From Allobosea sp. AAP35 (GTDB lineage: Bacteria > Pseudomonadota > Alphaproteobacteria > Rhizobiales > Beijerinckiaceae), in assembly GCF_001295925.1 (NCBI RefSeq), contig NZ_LJHQ01000024.1, positions 1-64,000 of the forward strand: a stretch of DNA of 64,000 bases, written 5' to 3'. This document shows positions 16,132 to 26,400 of the stretch, one piece after another; the stretch's first letter is position 1; each line of letters opens with the position of its first letter. Made by a program: the position numbers and the translations under genes. Under the pieces are notes generated by a model. It made no database searches. It was not told where the DNA came from and saw only the letters and a list, made by a program, of their open reading frames with translations.

Positions 16132-16489
16132 ACGCGGCCGCGAACCGGCAGGCGCAGAGGCAACTCAGCGGCGCCGGTGCTTGCGCATGCCTCGGGCGAT
16201 CCCATCAGGCGAATCCCTGCCGCGCGCCGGGCGCCGGTCGGTCTTTCGAATCAGGAACGGCATCGACGTTTCGCTGTCCAGATCAGACGCGCCGCTCGTA
16301 AAAAGGGCTGCCCTTACGGGAATTTCACGCAGAGGTTGAAGGAGGGCATTTGCTCCCGTTGCAGCAGCATCTCGTCAACCTTTTGAATCAGGTTTCGAGC
16401 GGTCGTGGATAGACATTGCCTTGTCTTCGTCCTAATTCGAATGGACTTCTAACAGCAATGACCTTCACTTCCCCCGATCGGAACACCTC
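16132..16489. other. 358-base gap between eutC and mucR
   Basis: No convincing gene. Short frames here have no family resemblance. The right-hand half (from about 16380) is clearly richer in A+T than its surroundings and presumably holds the mucR promoter; MucR proteins are known to bind AT-rich promoter DNA, including their own. I see no strong terminator after eutC. Confidence 0.5.
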
Positions 16490-16939
16490 ATGGCAGACAA
16501 TAACGAAGAGCTACTGGACCTGACGACCTCGATCGTCTCCGCCTACGTCGCCCGCAACAACGTCCCCCGTGCTGATCTCGCCGATTTGATCGCCAGCGTC
16601 CATGCCTCGCTCGCCAAGCTCGGCGGCGAGCCTGAAGCGCCAGCCGCCGCGCCGCTGGTTCCAGCCGTGTCGATCCGCAAATCGGTCACCCCTGATGCGA
16701 TCATCTGCCTGGAGGACGGCAAGTCGTTCAAGTCGCTGAAGCGCCATCTCAGCAGCAAATACGACCTCACCCCCGAGCAGTACCGCACGAAATGGGGTCT
16801 TCCGGCCGATTATCCGATGGTTGCGCCGGCTTATGCCGAGGCACGCTCGGCGCTGGCCAAGTCGATGGGACTCGGCCGCAAGGCCGCCGTGCCGGCCGCT
16901 GCCGCCAAGCCCAAGCGCGTCGCCCGCGCCAAGGCGTGA
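16490..16939 (+). CDS. mucR: MucR/Ros-family zinc-finger transcriptional regulator
   Basis: A 149-residue regulator. Its middle part SVTPDAIICLEDGKSFKSLK followed by RHLSSKYDLTPEQYR and KWGLPADYPMVAPAYAEARS matches rhizobial MucR, including the CLEDG form of the finger in which the second zinc cysteine is replaced by Asp. The N-terminal region (LTTSIVSAYVARNNVPRADL) is the oligomerisation domain of H-NS-like MucR proteins. The tail is Ala/Lys-rich. MucR regulators control exopolysaccharide, motility and cell cycle genes in Rhizobiales; targets here are unknown. Confidence 0.92.
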   Translation: MADNNEELLDLTTSIVSAYVARNNVPRADLADLIASVHASLAKLGGEPEAPAAAPLVPAVSIRKSVTPDAIICLEDGKSFKSLKRHLSSKYDLTPEQYRTKWGLPADYPMVAPAYAEARSALAKSMGLGRKAAVPAAAAKPKRVARAKA

Positions 16940-17040
16940 CGCTCAAGCTCCGACGCGCTTGACGTCAGCGCGCCCGGAACCAACGGGCCTCCGACCTCCG
17001 CCACGCGCGGCGGAGCCGCAACACGACGAAGCGAACACGA

Positions 17041-17071
17041 CAGAACCCGCCCGGCCGCCGGGCGGGTTCTG
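17041..17071. terminator. Hairpin between convergent mucR and acetamidase genes
   Basis: A perfect 14-bp stem (CAGAACCCGCCCGG and its complement) with a three-base loop, about 100 bases after mucR and 19 bases after the acetamidase stop on the other strand. No long T-run follows on either side, so termination strength is uncertain, but the symmetric position suits a bidirectional terminator. Confidence 0.7.
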
Positions 17072-17089
17072 AACGTCCACGCGGGCGAA

Positions 17090-18031
17090 TCAGCGCTGCT
17101 CCAGCAGGCTCTTCTTCAGCATGCAATGCACGCCCTTGTGCTGGTTCACCGTTTGCGTGACGCGGAGATCCGCCGCCATCGAGCACAGCGCATAGGCCTG
17201 CTCGCGGGTGATGCCCGTGCGTTCGACGATCAGCACGATCATGTCGCGCAGCGCCTTTTCGGCACAGCGGTCGAGATCGGGGTCCATGCCGCAGGTGATG
17301 ACATGGGTCGGCGTCTCGGCACGCGGATAGGTGAAGCTCAGATCCTTGCGCACAGTCAGCCGGAAGGTGCCCGACAGCGCCGTCTCGATGGCGGTGACGT
17401 TGACCTCGCCATCGCCCTGCACGCCATGGCCGTCACCGACCGAAAACAGCGCGCCGGGCGCGAAGACCGGCAGATACAAGGTCGTGCCCGCGACCAGTTC
17501 CTTGTTGTCGAGATTGCCGCCGAAAGCGCGCGGGATGATCGAGGTGCAGCGCCCCCATTCGATCGGCGGCGCGACGCCCATCACCCCGAAGAACGGCGCG
17601 AGCGGCAACTCGAGACCCCATGGCATCGTCGCGACCATCCGCGCCTTGTCGAGCGGGATGTTCATCAAATGGAAATGCGGAAAGTCGTCGGGCAACGTGC
17701 CGGCGAGCGGCCGGTTGAAATTGTAGCCCCAATCCTGGCGCAGCGAGACGGCCTCGATATCGACCTGCAGCACGTCGCCGGGCCAGGCCCCCTCCACCGC
17801 CACGGCCCCGGTCAGGATATGCGGCCCGAACGGCAGGCCCTTCTGCGCGGCGTGGATCGCGTGCAGTTCGGGCGGCACGTGGAACCCGGCAGGCGGCAGT
17901 GTCTCGACCGTCCCGCTGACGGATTCGATCGTCACCCTCTCGCCGCTTGCAATCGTCACGGCCGGCGCGACGCGCGCGTCGAAATACCCCCAATGGCAGG
18001 TTTCGGGCGAGGCGTGCAGATGGTGGGGCAT
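17090..18031 (-). CDS. Acetamidase/formamidase family protein
   Basis: A 313-residue member of the FmdA/AmdA family, enzymes that hydrolyse short aliphatic amides to ammonia and the acid. Visible family segments: CHWGYFDARVAP near the start, GPHILTGAVAVEGAWPGDVL, GYNFNRPLAGTLPDDFP, PFFGVMGVAPP, FGGNLDNKELVAGTTLYLPV and FSVGDGHGVQGDGEVNVTA. ATG 18031 precedes MPHHLHASPETCHWG; the longer frame upstream runs into the divergent promoter region. It is divergent from an amidohydrolase, suggesting a shared nitrogen-scavenging role (inference). Confidence 0.88.
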   Translation of the reverse strand: MPHHLHASPETCHWGYFDARVAPAVTIASGERVTIESVSGTVETLPPAGFHVPPELHAIHAAQKGLPFGPHILTGAVAVEGAWPGDVLQVDIEAVSLRQDWGYNFNRPLAGTLPDDFPHFHLMNIPLDKARMVATMPWGLELPLAPFFGVMGVAPPIEWGRCTSIIPRAFGGNLDNKELVAGTTLYLPVFAPGALFSVGDGHGVQGDGEVNVTAIETALSGTFRLTVRKDLSFTYPRAETPTHVITCGMDPDLDRCAEKALRDMIVLIVERTGITREQAYALCSMAADLRVTQTVNQHKGVHCMLKKSLLEQR

Positions 18032-18227
18032 GAGCGATCCCTGGCGGCTGGGGGGTGGCAGGAGGATGGACTTTGGGCGCTTTGCATGTCGAGTGCCAAT
18101 CCCGCAAGCCAGGCGCCTCACGCCAGCAGGCGGAGCGGCCCGCTTCTTGCTCCCACATCGTGCTGGTGCTTGTCGCGCGGCCGACATTCCGGCATGCCCG
18201 GACTGGCCTGTTCCTCGGAGAGACCCC

Positions 18228-19661
18228 TTGCGCCAGATCATTGCCGGACACGCCTTCGATGCCCATCGCAGCCTGAGCGACACCCGCTTGACGCTGGATT
18301 GTGGCACCATCGCCGCAGTCGCCCCCGCCGCGCAGGCGCCTTCCGACGACATCGTCCTGCTGCCGGCGCTGGTCAACGCGCATGACCATGCAAGGCCGAT
18401 CCGCACCAGCTCGGTCGGCGGCTTCGCCAGGCCGCTCGAACTTTGGCTGCACCGGCTGGCGCTGTTTGCCCCCGTCGATCCTTACCTCGCGACCCTGGCC
18501 CCGCTCGGCCGTGCCGCGCTCGGCGGGCAGGGCGCGGTGATGATCCACCATGTCCGGCCGATGGGGCTGACCGACCTGCCGACGGAGGCCGCCGCGATGG
18601 CCCGCGCCGCCCGCGACATCGGCGTGCGCATCGCCTTTGGCGTCGGCATGCGCGACCAGAACCCGCTGGTCTATGGCGATCACGCCCCCGTTCTCGCCGA
18701 TCTCGACCCCGTCGCCCGCGCCGAGATCGAGGCGCGCTATCTTGCGCCGGTGCTGCCGGTCGCCGAGCAGATCGCCCGTGTCGACGCCGTGGCGGAGGCC
18801 ATCGCCGGGCCGATGGTCGATGTGCAATATGCGCCCAACGGTCCGCAATGGGGCTCGGATGCGCTTTGGCAGGCGATCGCCGAAGCCTCGGCCCGGACCG
18901 GCCGGCGCGTCACCACCCATCTTTTCGAGACGAAATACCAGCGCGACTGGGCCGACCGGACCTATCCGGGCGGGCTGGTGAAGCACTGGAAGGAGATCGG
19001 CCTGCTCTCCCCGCGCCTGACGCTGGCCCATTGCGTCTGGGCAAGGCGCGACGAACTCGAGATGATCGCCGAGGCCGGCTGCGTCATCGTCACCAACACC
19101 TCCTCGAACCTGGCGCTGCGCTCAGGGTTGGCGCCGGTCGCCGAGATGGTCGCGCGCGGCTGCAAGGTCGCGCTCGGCGTCGACGGGCAGGCCTTCGACG
19201 AGGATGACGACGCGCTGCGTGAATTGCGCCTGCTCTGGTCGCTGCAGGCCGGCTGGGGCTTCGACCAGACGCTCAAGCCGCGCGATGTCCTCGCCATGGC
19301 GCTGGAGACGGGCCGCATCGCGCTCGGTGCGCCCCCGGGCGGCCAACTTGCGGAAGGGCAGGCGGCCGATCTCCTGATCCTCGACCGTGCCGCACTCGAC
19401 GAGGATGCGCTGATGCCGGTCGATCCGCTGGATCTGATGTTTGCCCGCGCCAACCGCCGCCATATCCGCGAACTGATCGTGGCGGGGCGCACGGTCGTCG
19501 CGCATGGCCGCGTCCAGGGCGTCGATCTCGACGCCGTCCATGACGAACTGCGCGGCATCTACCGCGCCGGAATTAAGGAGCGCGCCGGTCTCGCCGCAGC
19601 CCTCCCGGCGCTGGAGAGCGCCGTGACGCGGCACTACCTCTCGCGCCTCGGCTGCTGCTGA
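18228..19661 (+). CDS. Amidohydrolase-family deaminase/hydrolase (TRZ/ATZ-like)
   Basis: A 477-residue metal-dependent hydrolase of the amidohydrolase superfamily. It carries the NAHDHARP metal motif, the central His in TTHLFETKYQRDW, LAHCVWARRDELEMIAEAG, TNTSSNLALRSG and the catalytic Asp region ALGVDGQAFDEDDD. The pattern fits the cytosine/guanine deaminase and s-triazine hydrolase branch; the exact substrate is not evident. A CGGAGAGA ribosome-binding site lies just before TTG 18228, after which family-like sequence (RQIIAGHAFDAH) begins, so this start is preferred to the ATG at 18030, which lies within the divergent acetamidase start. Confidence 0.82.
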   Translation: MRQIIAGHAFDAHRSLSDTRLTLDCGTIAAVAPAAQAPSDDIVLLPALVNAHDHARPIRTSSVGGFARPLELWLHRLALFAPVDPYLATLAPLGRAALGGQGAVMIHHVRPMGLTDLPTEAAAMARAARDIGVRIAFGVGMRDQNPLVYGDHAPVLADLDPVARAEIEARYLAPVLPVAEQIARVDAVAEAIAGPMVDVQYAPNGPQWGSDALWQAIAEASARTGRRVTTHLFETKYQRDWADRTYPGGLVKHWKEIGLLSPRLTLAHCVWARRDELEMIAEAGCVIVTNTSSNLALRSGLAPVAEMVARGCKVALGVDGQAFDEDDDALRELRLLWSLQAGWGFDQTLKPRDVLAMALETGRIALGAPPGGQLAEGQAADLLILDRAALDEDALMPVDPLDLMFARANRRHIRELIVAGRTVVAHGRVQGVDLDAVHDELRGIYRAGIKERAGLAAALPALESAVTRHYLSRLGCC

Positions 19662-19691
19662 AGCGCGGCGGCGACCATCAGGAGCGCGATG

Positions 19692-20351
19692 TCAGTCGAG
19701 CGGCGCGGGCGGCGCCAGCCCGTGCAGGAAGACATCGATACAGTGCCGCGCATGGGCGAAACGGTCCTCGCGCGTCAGCAGGTCATCGCCCGGAAAGCGC
19801 TTGACCAGCACGCCGAACACCATGTCCATCAGCATGCGCGCCGCCGTCTGCGGCGGAAACGGGCGTAGCGCGCCGCGCTCCTGCTGATGCGTCATCCAAG
19901 TGGTCAACAGCCGAAGCGCCGGCTCCGCCCCCTCAAGGGTGATCGCCTCGGCGATCTCCGGGTAGCGGTCCGAATCAGCCATGGCGAGCCGAATGAAGGC
20001 GAGCCTCTCATTGTTGTCGGGCTCCTCGATATCGAGGCGGAAGATCGCGGCCAGGGCCTGCGCCAGCGGCAGATCCTCCGGCGGGCGCGGCAAGGCCAGC
20101 ATCGTGCGCCGGTTATCGGCGACCATGGCCCTGAACAGATCCGTTTTGGCCGGAAACAACCGGTAAAGCGTCTTCTTGGAGATGCCGCAGCGCGCCGCGA
20201 CGCCGTCCATCGTCGTGCCGCCATAGCCGACATCGAGAAAGAATTCGCAAGCCAGCGCGATGATTCGCTGCCGCTCTTCCGCGTCCGAACGCTGCTTGGG
20301 CCGCCCGCGCGGCCGTGTGGCGTGCATTGCTGCTTCCGTATGGTCATTCAT
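19692..20351 (-). CDS. TetR-family repressor of the RND operon
   Basis: A 219-residue TetR regulator. After a basic tail (RPRGRPKQRS) the helix-turn-helix reads YGGTTMDGVAARCGISKKTL with YRLFPAKTDLF following, the canonical TetR_N pattern; the rest is a helical ligand domain (TetR_C of the AcrR/AefR type). It is divergent from the RND efflux genes with a 91-base intergenic region that contains a candidate operator, so it most likely represses the pump and itself until a pump substrate binds. Confidence 0.9.
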   Translation of the reverse strand: MNDHTEAAMHATRPRGRPKQRSDAEERQRIIALACEFFLDVGYGGTTMDGVAARCGISKKTLYRLFPAKTDLFRAMVADNRRTMLALPRPPEDLPLAQALAAIFRLDIEEPDNNERLAFIRLAMADSDRYPEIAEAITLEGAEPALRLLTTWMTHQQERGALRPFPPQTAARMLMDMVFGVLVKRFPGDDLLTREDRFAHARHCIDVFLHGLAPPAPLD

Positions 20352-20442
20352 TAACCGTCACCACTTTCGGAAACATCTTTGGGTTTGACAGGCGAAGAAA
20401 TCAAGCGTTAAGAAACCGAAGAGTTTCCAAAAGAGGCGCCTC
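20352..20442. promoter_or_regulatory. Divergent promoter/operator region of tetR and RND operon
   Basis: Contains the inverted repeat GAAACCGAAGAGTTTC (arms GAAAC/GTTTC, 20412-20427) directly before the efflux operon, and a further GGAAAC at 20370-20375 that can pair with GTTTCC at 20423-20428. An AAGAGG ribosome-binding site precedes the ATG at 20443. The palindrome is the best candidate for the TetR operator. Confidence 0.55.
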
Positions 20443-21684
20443 ATGCCGACTAACCGATTCGAGACCGCCAGGCACGTCCTTCTGTCCGGCAGCGTCCTGC
20501 TTGGCCTTGTCAGCTGCAACAGCGAGAAGGCCGCAGCACCACCGCCGCAGCCGCAGGCCCAGGTCAGCGTCGTGGTGCTGCGTCAGCAGCCCGTCGCGAT
20601 CAGCGCCGAACTGCCGGGCCGCGTCGCCGCCAGCCTGGTCGCCGAAGTCCGCCCGCAGGTCGGCGGGCTGATCAAGTCGCGCCTGTTCCGCGAAGGCTCC
20701 GAGGTCAAGGCCGGCGACCTGCTCTACGAGATCGACCCGGCGAGCTATCAGGCGGCGCTCGACAGCGCCGTCGCGTCGCTGGCCCGCGCCGAGGCGTCCG
20801 TACCCAGCGCCCAGGCCAAGGTCGACCGCTATCGCGACCTGATCCGTCAGAATGCGATCAGCAAGCAGGACAATGACGACGCCAATGCGGCGCTGGCACA
20901 GGCGCAGGCCGATGTCGCCTCCGCCAGGGCAAGCCTTGCCACGGCGCGGATCAATCTCGCCTTCACCCGCGTCACGGCCCCGATCGGCGGCCGCGTCGAT
21001 GCCTCGACGCTGACGCCCGGCGCGCTGGTGACGGCCAACCAGACCACCGCACTGACCACAATCCGTCAGCTCCACCCGATCAATGTCGACGTCATCCAGT
21101 CGAGCACCAACCTGTTGAAGTTCCGCAGCGCGGTGGCGGAAGGACGGCTGAAGCTCAGCGGCCCCAATGTCGCGGTCAAGCTGAAGCTGGATACGGGCAT
21201 CGAATACGCCCAGTCCGGCCAGCTCGAATTCGCCGAGGCGAATATCGACGCGACCACCGGCACCTTCACGGTGCGCGCCGAATTCCCCAATCCCGACCGG
21301 CTTCTGCTGCCGGGCATGTTCGTGCGGGCCGTGATCCAGGAGGGCGTTGCCGAAAACAGCTTCCTGCTGCCGCAGCGCGCCGTCACCCGCAACACCAAGG
21401 GCGAGGCGATGGCCAAATTCGTCGCAGCCGACGGCAAGGTCGAGGAGCGGGTGGTCGCGACCTCTCGCAGCGTCGGCAACAATTGGCTCGTCGATCAGGG
21501 CGTCAAGGACGGCGAACGGATCGTTGTCGAAGGCGCGCAACTCGTCCGCCCCGGCCAGACCGTCACCGGCAATGAAGTGACGATCGACGAGGCCAGCGGC
21601 GAGCTCAAGCCGGCCAACCGCCAGGCTTCGCTGCCCGCCTCGCCGCCGGCCGCCCCGGCCGTCAGCCCGACCGCGAAGAACTGA
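20443..21684 (+). CDS. RND efflux periplasmic adaptor (AcrA/MexA type), lipoprotein
   Basis: A 413-residue membrane fusion protein that links the inner-membrane pump to the outer-membrane channel. A lipoprotein signal ends in LVSC (C25). Then come a lipoyl-like half ([20 protein letters not shown]), a coiled-coil hairpin ([20 protein letters not shown]-type repeats, about 105-170), the second lipoyl half ([13 protein letters not shown]) and the beta-barrel and membrane-proximal domains. The C-terminus is Pro/Ala-rich. First gene of adaptor-pump-channel, 5 bases before the pump gene. Confidence 0.94.
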   Translation: MPTNRFETARHVLLSGSVLLGLVSCNSEKAAAPPPQPQAQVSVVVLRQQPVAISAELPGRVAASLVAEVRPQVGGLIKSRLFREGSEVKAGDLLYEIDPASYQAALDSAVASLARAEASVPSAQAKVDRYRDLIRQNAISKQDNDDANAALAQAQADVASARASLATARINLAFTRVTAPIGGRVDASTLTPGALVTANQTTALTTIRQLHPINVDVIQSSTNLLKFRSAVAEGRLKLSGPNVAVKLKLDTGIEYAQSGQLEFAEANIDATTGTFTVRAEFPNPDRLLLPGMFVRAVIQEGVAENSFLLPQRAVTRNTKGEAMAKFVAADGKVEERVVATSRSVGNNWLVDQGVKDGERIVVEGAQLVRPGQTVTGNEVTIDEASGELKPANRQASLPASPPAAPAVSPTAKN

Positions 21685-21689
21685 ACCTC

Positions 21690-24600
21690 ATGTCGCGTTT
21701 TTTCATCGACCGCCCGATCTTCGCCTGGGTCGTGGCCATCGTCATCATGGTCGCGGGTCTTCTGGCCCTGCGGACGCTGCCGATCTCGCAATATCCGCAG
21801 ATCGCCCCCACCACCGTCAGCATCAGCGCGAGCTACCCCGGCGCCGACGCGCAGACGGTCGAAAATTCGGTGACCAAGGTCATCGAGCAGGGCATGACCG
21901 GCGTCGACAACCTGCAATACATGTCGGCCACCTCGACGTCTTCGGGGCAGGCGACGATCACCCTGACCTTCACCAGCGCGGCCGACCCCGACGTCGCGCA
22001 GATGCAGGTCCAGAACAAGCTGCAGCTTGTCACCTCGCAACTGCCGCAGACGGTGCAGAACACCGGCATCACGGTCGCCAAGGCGTCGAGCGGCTTCCTG
22101 ATGGTGGCCGCCTTCGTCTCGACCGACGGGCGGATGTCCACCACCGACCTCGCCGATTATGTCGACTCGACCCTCAACGACACCTTGAAGCGCGTGGCCG
22201 GCGTCGGCTCGACCCAGCTCTTCGGCGCCGGCTATGCGATGCGGATCTGGCTTGATCCCGACAAGCTGCAGAAATATGCGCTGATGCCCAGCGACGTCGT
22301 CACCGCGATCCAGGCGCAGAACGTCCAGGTCTCGGCTGGCCAGCTCGGCGGGCTGCCGCAGACCAGGGGGCAGCAGCTCAACGCCACCGTCACCGCGGTG
22401 AGCCGCCTCCAGACGGTCGGCCAGTTCGAGAACATCATCCTCAAGAGCGGCGCCTCGGGTTCGATCGTGCGGCTCAACGACGTTGCCCGCGTCGAGCTCG
22501 GCGCCAAGGATTACACCACCGCGACGCGCTATAACGGCGTTCCGGCAACGGGCCTGGCGGTCAATCTCGCGACCGGCGCCAATGCCCTCGACACCGCCGC
22601 CGCCGTGAAGGCGACCATCGACCGGCTGAAGCCGACGCTGCCTGTGGGCGTCGACGTGGTTTACCCCTTCGACACCACGCCCTTCGTCCAGGTCTCGATC
22701 GAAAAGGTGATTCACACGCTGATCGAGGCGATCGTCCTCGTCTTCATCGTGATGTATGTCTTCCTGCAGAACCTGCGCGCCACCCTGATCCCGATGATCA
22801 CGGTGCCGGTGGTGCTGCTGGGCACCTTCGGGGTTCTCGCGGTCGCCGGCTATTCCATCAACACGCTGACCATGTTCGCCATGGTGCTCGCCATCGGCCT
22901 GCTCGTCGACGACGCCATCGTCGTCGTCGAGAATGTCGAGCGCGTGATGCAGGAGGAGAAGCTGTCGCCCAAGGAGGCGACGATCAAGTCGATGAACGAG
23001 ATCACCGGCGCGCTGGTCGGCATCGCCACGGTGCTGTCTGCGGTGTTCGTGCCGATGGCCTTCTTCGGCGGCTCGGTCGGCATCATCTACCGGCAGTTCT
23101 CGATCACGATCGTCACCGCCATGGCCTTGTCCGTGATCACCGCCCTGATCCTGACCCCGGCGCTCTGCGCGACCATGCTCAAGCCCGCCGGCGATCACGC
23201 CGCGAAGAAGGGCCCCTTCGGCTGGTTCAACCGCGGCTTCGACAAGACGATGCATGGCTATGCCAGCGGCGTCGCCGGCATGATCGCGCGGCCGCTGCGC
23301 TTCATGCTGGTCTTCCTGCTGATCGGCGGCGGCATGGTCTATCTCTTCGCGCGGCTGCCGAGCTCCTTCCTGCCCGAGGAGGACCAGGGCGTGCTCTTCA
23401 CCATCGTGCAGTTGCCTGTCGGGGCCACCCAGGATCGCACGCTCGCGGTCCTCGACCAGGTCAGGCGGCACTACCAGGAGAACGAGAAGGACCTGGTCGA
23501 GGGCGTGCTGACCGTCACCGGTTTCTCGTTCAGCGGCGCGGGCCAGAATGTCGGCATCGCCTTCGTGCGGCTCAAGCCCTTCGAGGACCGCGTCGGCAAG
23601 CAGGCGACGGCCCAGGCGGTCGCAGGGCGCGCCATGGGGGCCTTCCGCGGCATCAAGGACGGCATGGTGTTTGCGCTGGCGCCGCCCTCGATCCAGGGCT
23701 TCGGCAACAGCGCGGGCTTCGAGTTCTACCTGCAGGACGTCGCCGGCGCCGGCCACGCCAAGCTGATGGAGGTGCGCAACCAGTTGCTGGGCCTCGCCGC
23801 GCAGAGCCCTGTGCTGTCGGGCACGCGCCCCAACGGCCAGGAGGACACGCCACAATATGCCGTCGAGATCGACCAGGAGAAGGCCAGCGCCCTGACGGTG
23901 TCGCTGGGCGACGTCAACACGACGCTCTCCACCGCCTGGGGCTCGGCCTATGTCAACGACTTCATCGACCGGGGCCGCGTGAAATCGGTCTATGTCCAGG
24001 CCGACGCGCCGTTCCGGATGCAGCCCGAGGACATCGATCGCTGGCATGTCCGCAACAGCGGCGGCGCGATGGTGCCGTTCTCGGCCTTCGCCTCCGGCCA
24101 CTGGACCTATGGCTCGCCCCGGCTGGAACGCTACAACGGCGCCTCGGCGGTCAATCTCCAGGGCGCGGCGGCGGCCGGCATCTCCTCGGGCGCGGCGATG
24201 GACCAGATCGATGTGCTGGCCAGGCAGCTACCCGCCGGCTTCAACCATGAATGGACCGGCCTGTCTTTCCAGGAGCGGTTGTCGGGCAGCCAGGCGACCG
24301 CGCTCTACGCGCTCGCCATGCTTGTCGTCTTCCTGTGCCTGGCGGCGCTCTACGAGAGCTGGTCGGTGCCGTTTGCGGTGATGCTGTCGGTGCCGATCGG
24401 CATCTTCGGCGCGCTCGTCGCGGCGACCGTCTTCGGCCAGACCAACGACGTCTATTTCAAGGTCGGCCTGCTCACCACGATCGGCCTGGCGGCCAAGAAC
24501 GCGATCCTGATCGTCGAATTTGCGATCGAGCAGGAGGCGGCCGGCAAGAGTCTCGTCGATGCGACGGTGGATGCCGCGCGCCAGCGCCTGCGCCCGATCC

Positions 24601-24833
24601 TGATGACCTCGTTCGCCTTTATCCTCGGCGTGCTGCCGCTGGCAATCGCGACCGGCGCCGGCTCCGGCAGCCAGAATTCGATCGGCATCGGCGTGATGGG
24701 CGGCATGATCGCGGCGACCCTGCTCGGCGTGTTCTTCGTGCCGCTGCTTTATGTCGTCGTCGCCGGCACGGTCCGGCGCTGGCGCAAGGCCCCGGCTGCA
24801 AGCCCGACCCCGGCGCCGGCCGAGGCGCATTGA
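21690..24833 (+). CDS. RND multidrug efflux pump (AcrB/MexB type)
   Basis: A 1047-residue inner-membrane proton-driven pump, full length for the HAE1 family. It begins [20 protein letters not shown]; the proton-relay aspartates D407 and D408 in [14 protein letters not shown] sit at the same numbers as in E. coli AcrB, and the later repeat [17 protein letters not shown] contains the relay lysine. The docking and porter segments ([50 protein letters not shown]) are present. Substrates are probably hydrophobic drugs or toxic organics; sequence does not say which. Confidence 0.96.
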   Translation: MSRFFIDRPIFAWVVAIVIMVAGLLALRTLPISQYPQIAPTTVSISASYPGADAQTVENSVTKVIEQGMTGVDNLQYMSATSTSSGQATITLTFTSAADPDVAQMQVQNKLQLVTSQLPQTVQNTGITVAKASSGFLMVAAFVSTDGRMSTTDLADYVDSTLNDTLKRVAGVGSTQLFGAGYAMRIWLDPDKLQKYALMPSDVVTAIQAQNVQVSAGQLGGLPQTRGQQLNATVTAVSRLQTVGQFENIILKSGASGSIVRLNDVARVELGAKDYTTATRYNGVPATGLAVNLATGANALDTAAAVKATIDRLKPTLPVGVDVVYPFDTTPFVQVSIEKVIHTLIEAIVLVFIVMYVFLQNLRATLIPMITVPVVLLGTFGVLAVAGYSINTLTMFAMVLAIGLLVDDAIVVVENVERVMQEEKLSPKEATIKSMNEITGALVGIATVLSAVFVPMAFFGGSVGIIYRQFSITIVTAMALSVITALILTPALCATMLKPAGDHAAKKGPFGWFNRGFDKTMHGYASGVAGMIARPLRFMLVFLLIGGGMVYLFARLPSSFLPEEDQGVLFTIVQLPVGATQDRTLAVLDQVRRHYQENEKDLVEGVLTVTGFSFSGAGQNVGIAFVRLKPFEDRVGKQATAQAVAGRAMGAFRGIKDGMVFALAPPSIQGFGNSAGFEFYLQDVAGAGHAKLMEVRNQLLGLAAQSPVLSGTRPNGQEDTPQYAVEIDQEKASALTVSLGDVNTTLSTAWGSAYVNDFIDRGRVKSVYVQADAPFRMQPEDIDRWHVRNSGGAMVPFSAFASGHWTYGSPRLERYNGASAVNLQGAAAAGISSGAAMDQIDVLARQLPAGFNHEWTGLSFQERLSGSQATALYALAMLVVFLCLAALYESWSVPFAVMLSVPIGIFGALVAATVFGQTNDVYFKVGLLTTIGLAAKNAILIVEFAIEQEAAGKSLVDATVDAARQRLRPILMTSFAFILGVLPLAIATGAGSGSQNSIGIGVMGGMIAATLLGVFFVPLLYVVVAGTVRRWRKAPAASPTPAPAEAH

Positions 24834-24837
24834 GGAC

Positions 24838-26385
24838 ATGACGCGGATGACGAAGACGATTTGCGCCATGTTGCCTTGTGCCATCACCCCTGCCGCAACT
24901 GGTGCGGCACCTGTCGCGCGCCTCTTGCCTCTGGCCGGCCTGGGCCTGCTGGCAATGGCTCTCGCCGGCTGCGCGGTCGGGCCCGATTACGCCACACCGG
25001 CGCAGTTTCTGCCGACCAATTGGGGCAACGCCCCAAAGACGAACAAGCCGCTCGAGGCCAAGCGGCTGGCGCGGTGGTGGACGAAGCTTGGAGATCGCCG
25101 TCTCGACGCGATCGTCGAACGCGCGGTGGCCGGAAACCTCGATGTCGCCTCGGCCAAGGCGCGCATCCGCGAGGCCCGCGCGACCCGTCGGCAGGCGGTC
25201 GGCGCGCTGTTCCCGCAGGTCGACGGGTTCGGCTCGGGCACGCGCTCGCGCACGGCGGCCGCGACCTCGGCCAGCGGCGGCAACACCACGGGCAACCTGT
25301 TCCAGGCAGGCTTCGATGCGAGCTTCGAGCTCGATCTCTTTGGGGCCAATGCCCGCAATGTCGAGGCGGCGACCTTCGGGGTCGATGCCGCCGACGAGGA
25401 TCTGCGCGGGGTTCTGCTGACCCTGATCGGCGATGTCGCGACCAACTATGTCGAGGCGCGGGGCGCCCAGGCTCGCGTCGCGCTGGCCCGCCGGACCTCG
25501 GCCTCGCAGCGCGAAACCGAGCGGCTGACCCGCACCCGGTTCACGGCCGGTTCGGCCTCGGCTCTCGATGTCGAGCGCGCCGCCGCCCAGGCCGCCACCA
25601 CGGAAGCCGCCGTCCCGACGCTGGAGGCGGCCTATGCCCAGAGCCTGCACCAGCTCGGCATCCTGACCGGCGAGGCCCCGACCGCGCTCGCGGGCATCCT
25701 CGACCGGGGCGGGCCGATCCCCGCCGCGCGCGGCACGCCGCCGGCGGGCATCCCCGCCGATGTCCTGGTCAACCGCCCCGATGTGCGCCGGGCCGAGCGC
25801 CAACTCGCGCAGTCAACCGCACGGATCGGCCAGGCGGAAGCCGCGCTTTATCCAAGCATCAGCCTGACCGGAAACATCGCAACCACCGCTCTCAAGACCG
25901 GCGACCTCGCCAAGAACTCCTCGATCGGCTGGTCCTTCGGCCCGTCCCTGAGCGTGCCGATCTTCAATGGCGGCGAATTGCGCGCGGCCGTCGAGGTCGC
26001 GCAGGCCCAGCGCGATCAGTCCGACGCGGCGCTGCGGCTCTCGGTGCTCACAGCCCTGCAGGATGTCGAGAATTCGCTCGTCAACCTCGCCAAGGAGCGC
26101 CAGCGCGCCGGCAAGCTCGCCGCCGCCACAGCCTCCTTCCGCGAGGCGGCCAGGCTCTCGCGCACGCTCTACCAGTCGGGTGCGGCGAGCTTCCTCGACG
26201 TGCTCGACGCCGAACGCTCGCTCTACAGCGCGGAAGACACGCTGCTGCAGAGCCGCGTCGCCGTGACGTCCAATTTCGTGTCGCTCAACAAGGCGCTCGG
26301 CGGCGGCTGGGACAAGCCGGTCGCCGTCGATCTGCCCCGGGTGATCGACGCCAACACCGGCCCGCATCCGCGCGCCGCCTATTGA
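24838..26385 (+). CDS. Outer-membrane efflux channel lipoprotein (NodT/OprM type)
   Basis: A 515-residue TolC-like outer-membrane factor. The lipobox LAGC places the lipidated cysteine at residue 45, which implies an unusually long stretch before it; a later start is possible but no ATG lies closer. The two OEP repeats follow (LDAIVERAVAGNLDVASAKA and the NRPDVRRAERQLAQSTARIG repeat, with SVPIFNGGELRAAVEVAQA). Four bases after the pump gene. The stop codon lies in a small stem shared with the convergent TRAP gene. Confidence 0.93.
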   Translation: MTRMTKTICAMLPCAITPAATGAAPVARLLPLAGLGLLAMALAGCAVGPDYATPAQFLPTNWGNAPKTNKPLEAKRLARWWTKLGDRRLDAIVERAVAGNLDVASAKARIREARATRRQAVGALFPQVDGFGSGTRSRTAAATSASGGNTTGNLFQAGFDASFELDLFGANARNVEAATFGVDAADEDLRGVLLTLIGDVATNYVEARGAQARVALARRTSASQRETERLTRTRFTAGSASALDVERAAAQAATTEAAVPTLEAAYAQSLHQLGILTGEAPTALAGILDRGGPIPAARGTPPAGIPADVLVNRPDVRRAERQLAQSTARIGQAEAALYPSISLTGNIATTALKTGDLAKNSSIGWSFGPSLSVPIFNGGELRAAVEVAQAQRDQSDAALRLSVLTALQDVENSLVNLAKERQRAGKLAAATASFREAARLSRTLYQSGAASFLDVLDAERSLYSAEDTLLQSRVAVTSNFVSLNKALGGGWDKPVAVDLPRVIDANTGPHPRAAY

Positions 26386-26400
26386 GCCGAAGCCGGCTCA
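26383..26400. terminator. Small stem containing both stop codons of convergent genes
   Basis: TGAGCCG (26383-26389) pairs perfectly with CGGCTCA (26394-26400) across AAGC. The left arm begins with the TGA of the channel gene and the right arm contains the TGA (reverse) of the TRAP permease gene. A weak bidirectional terminator is possible; no T-run follows. Confidence 0.35.

Noticed and set aside
21495-24101. 868-codon open frame antisense to the RND pump gene
   Set aside because: Low-complexity, charged translation with no family match; long antisense frames are expected in high-GC DNA opposite a well-conserved gene.
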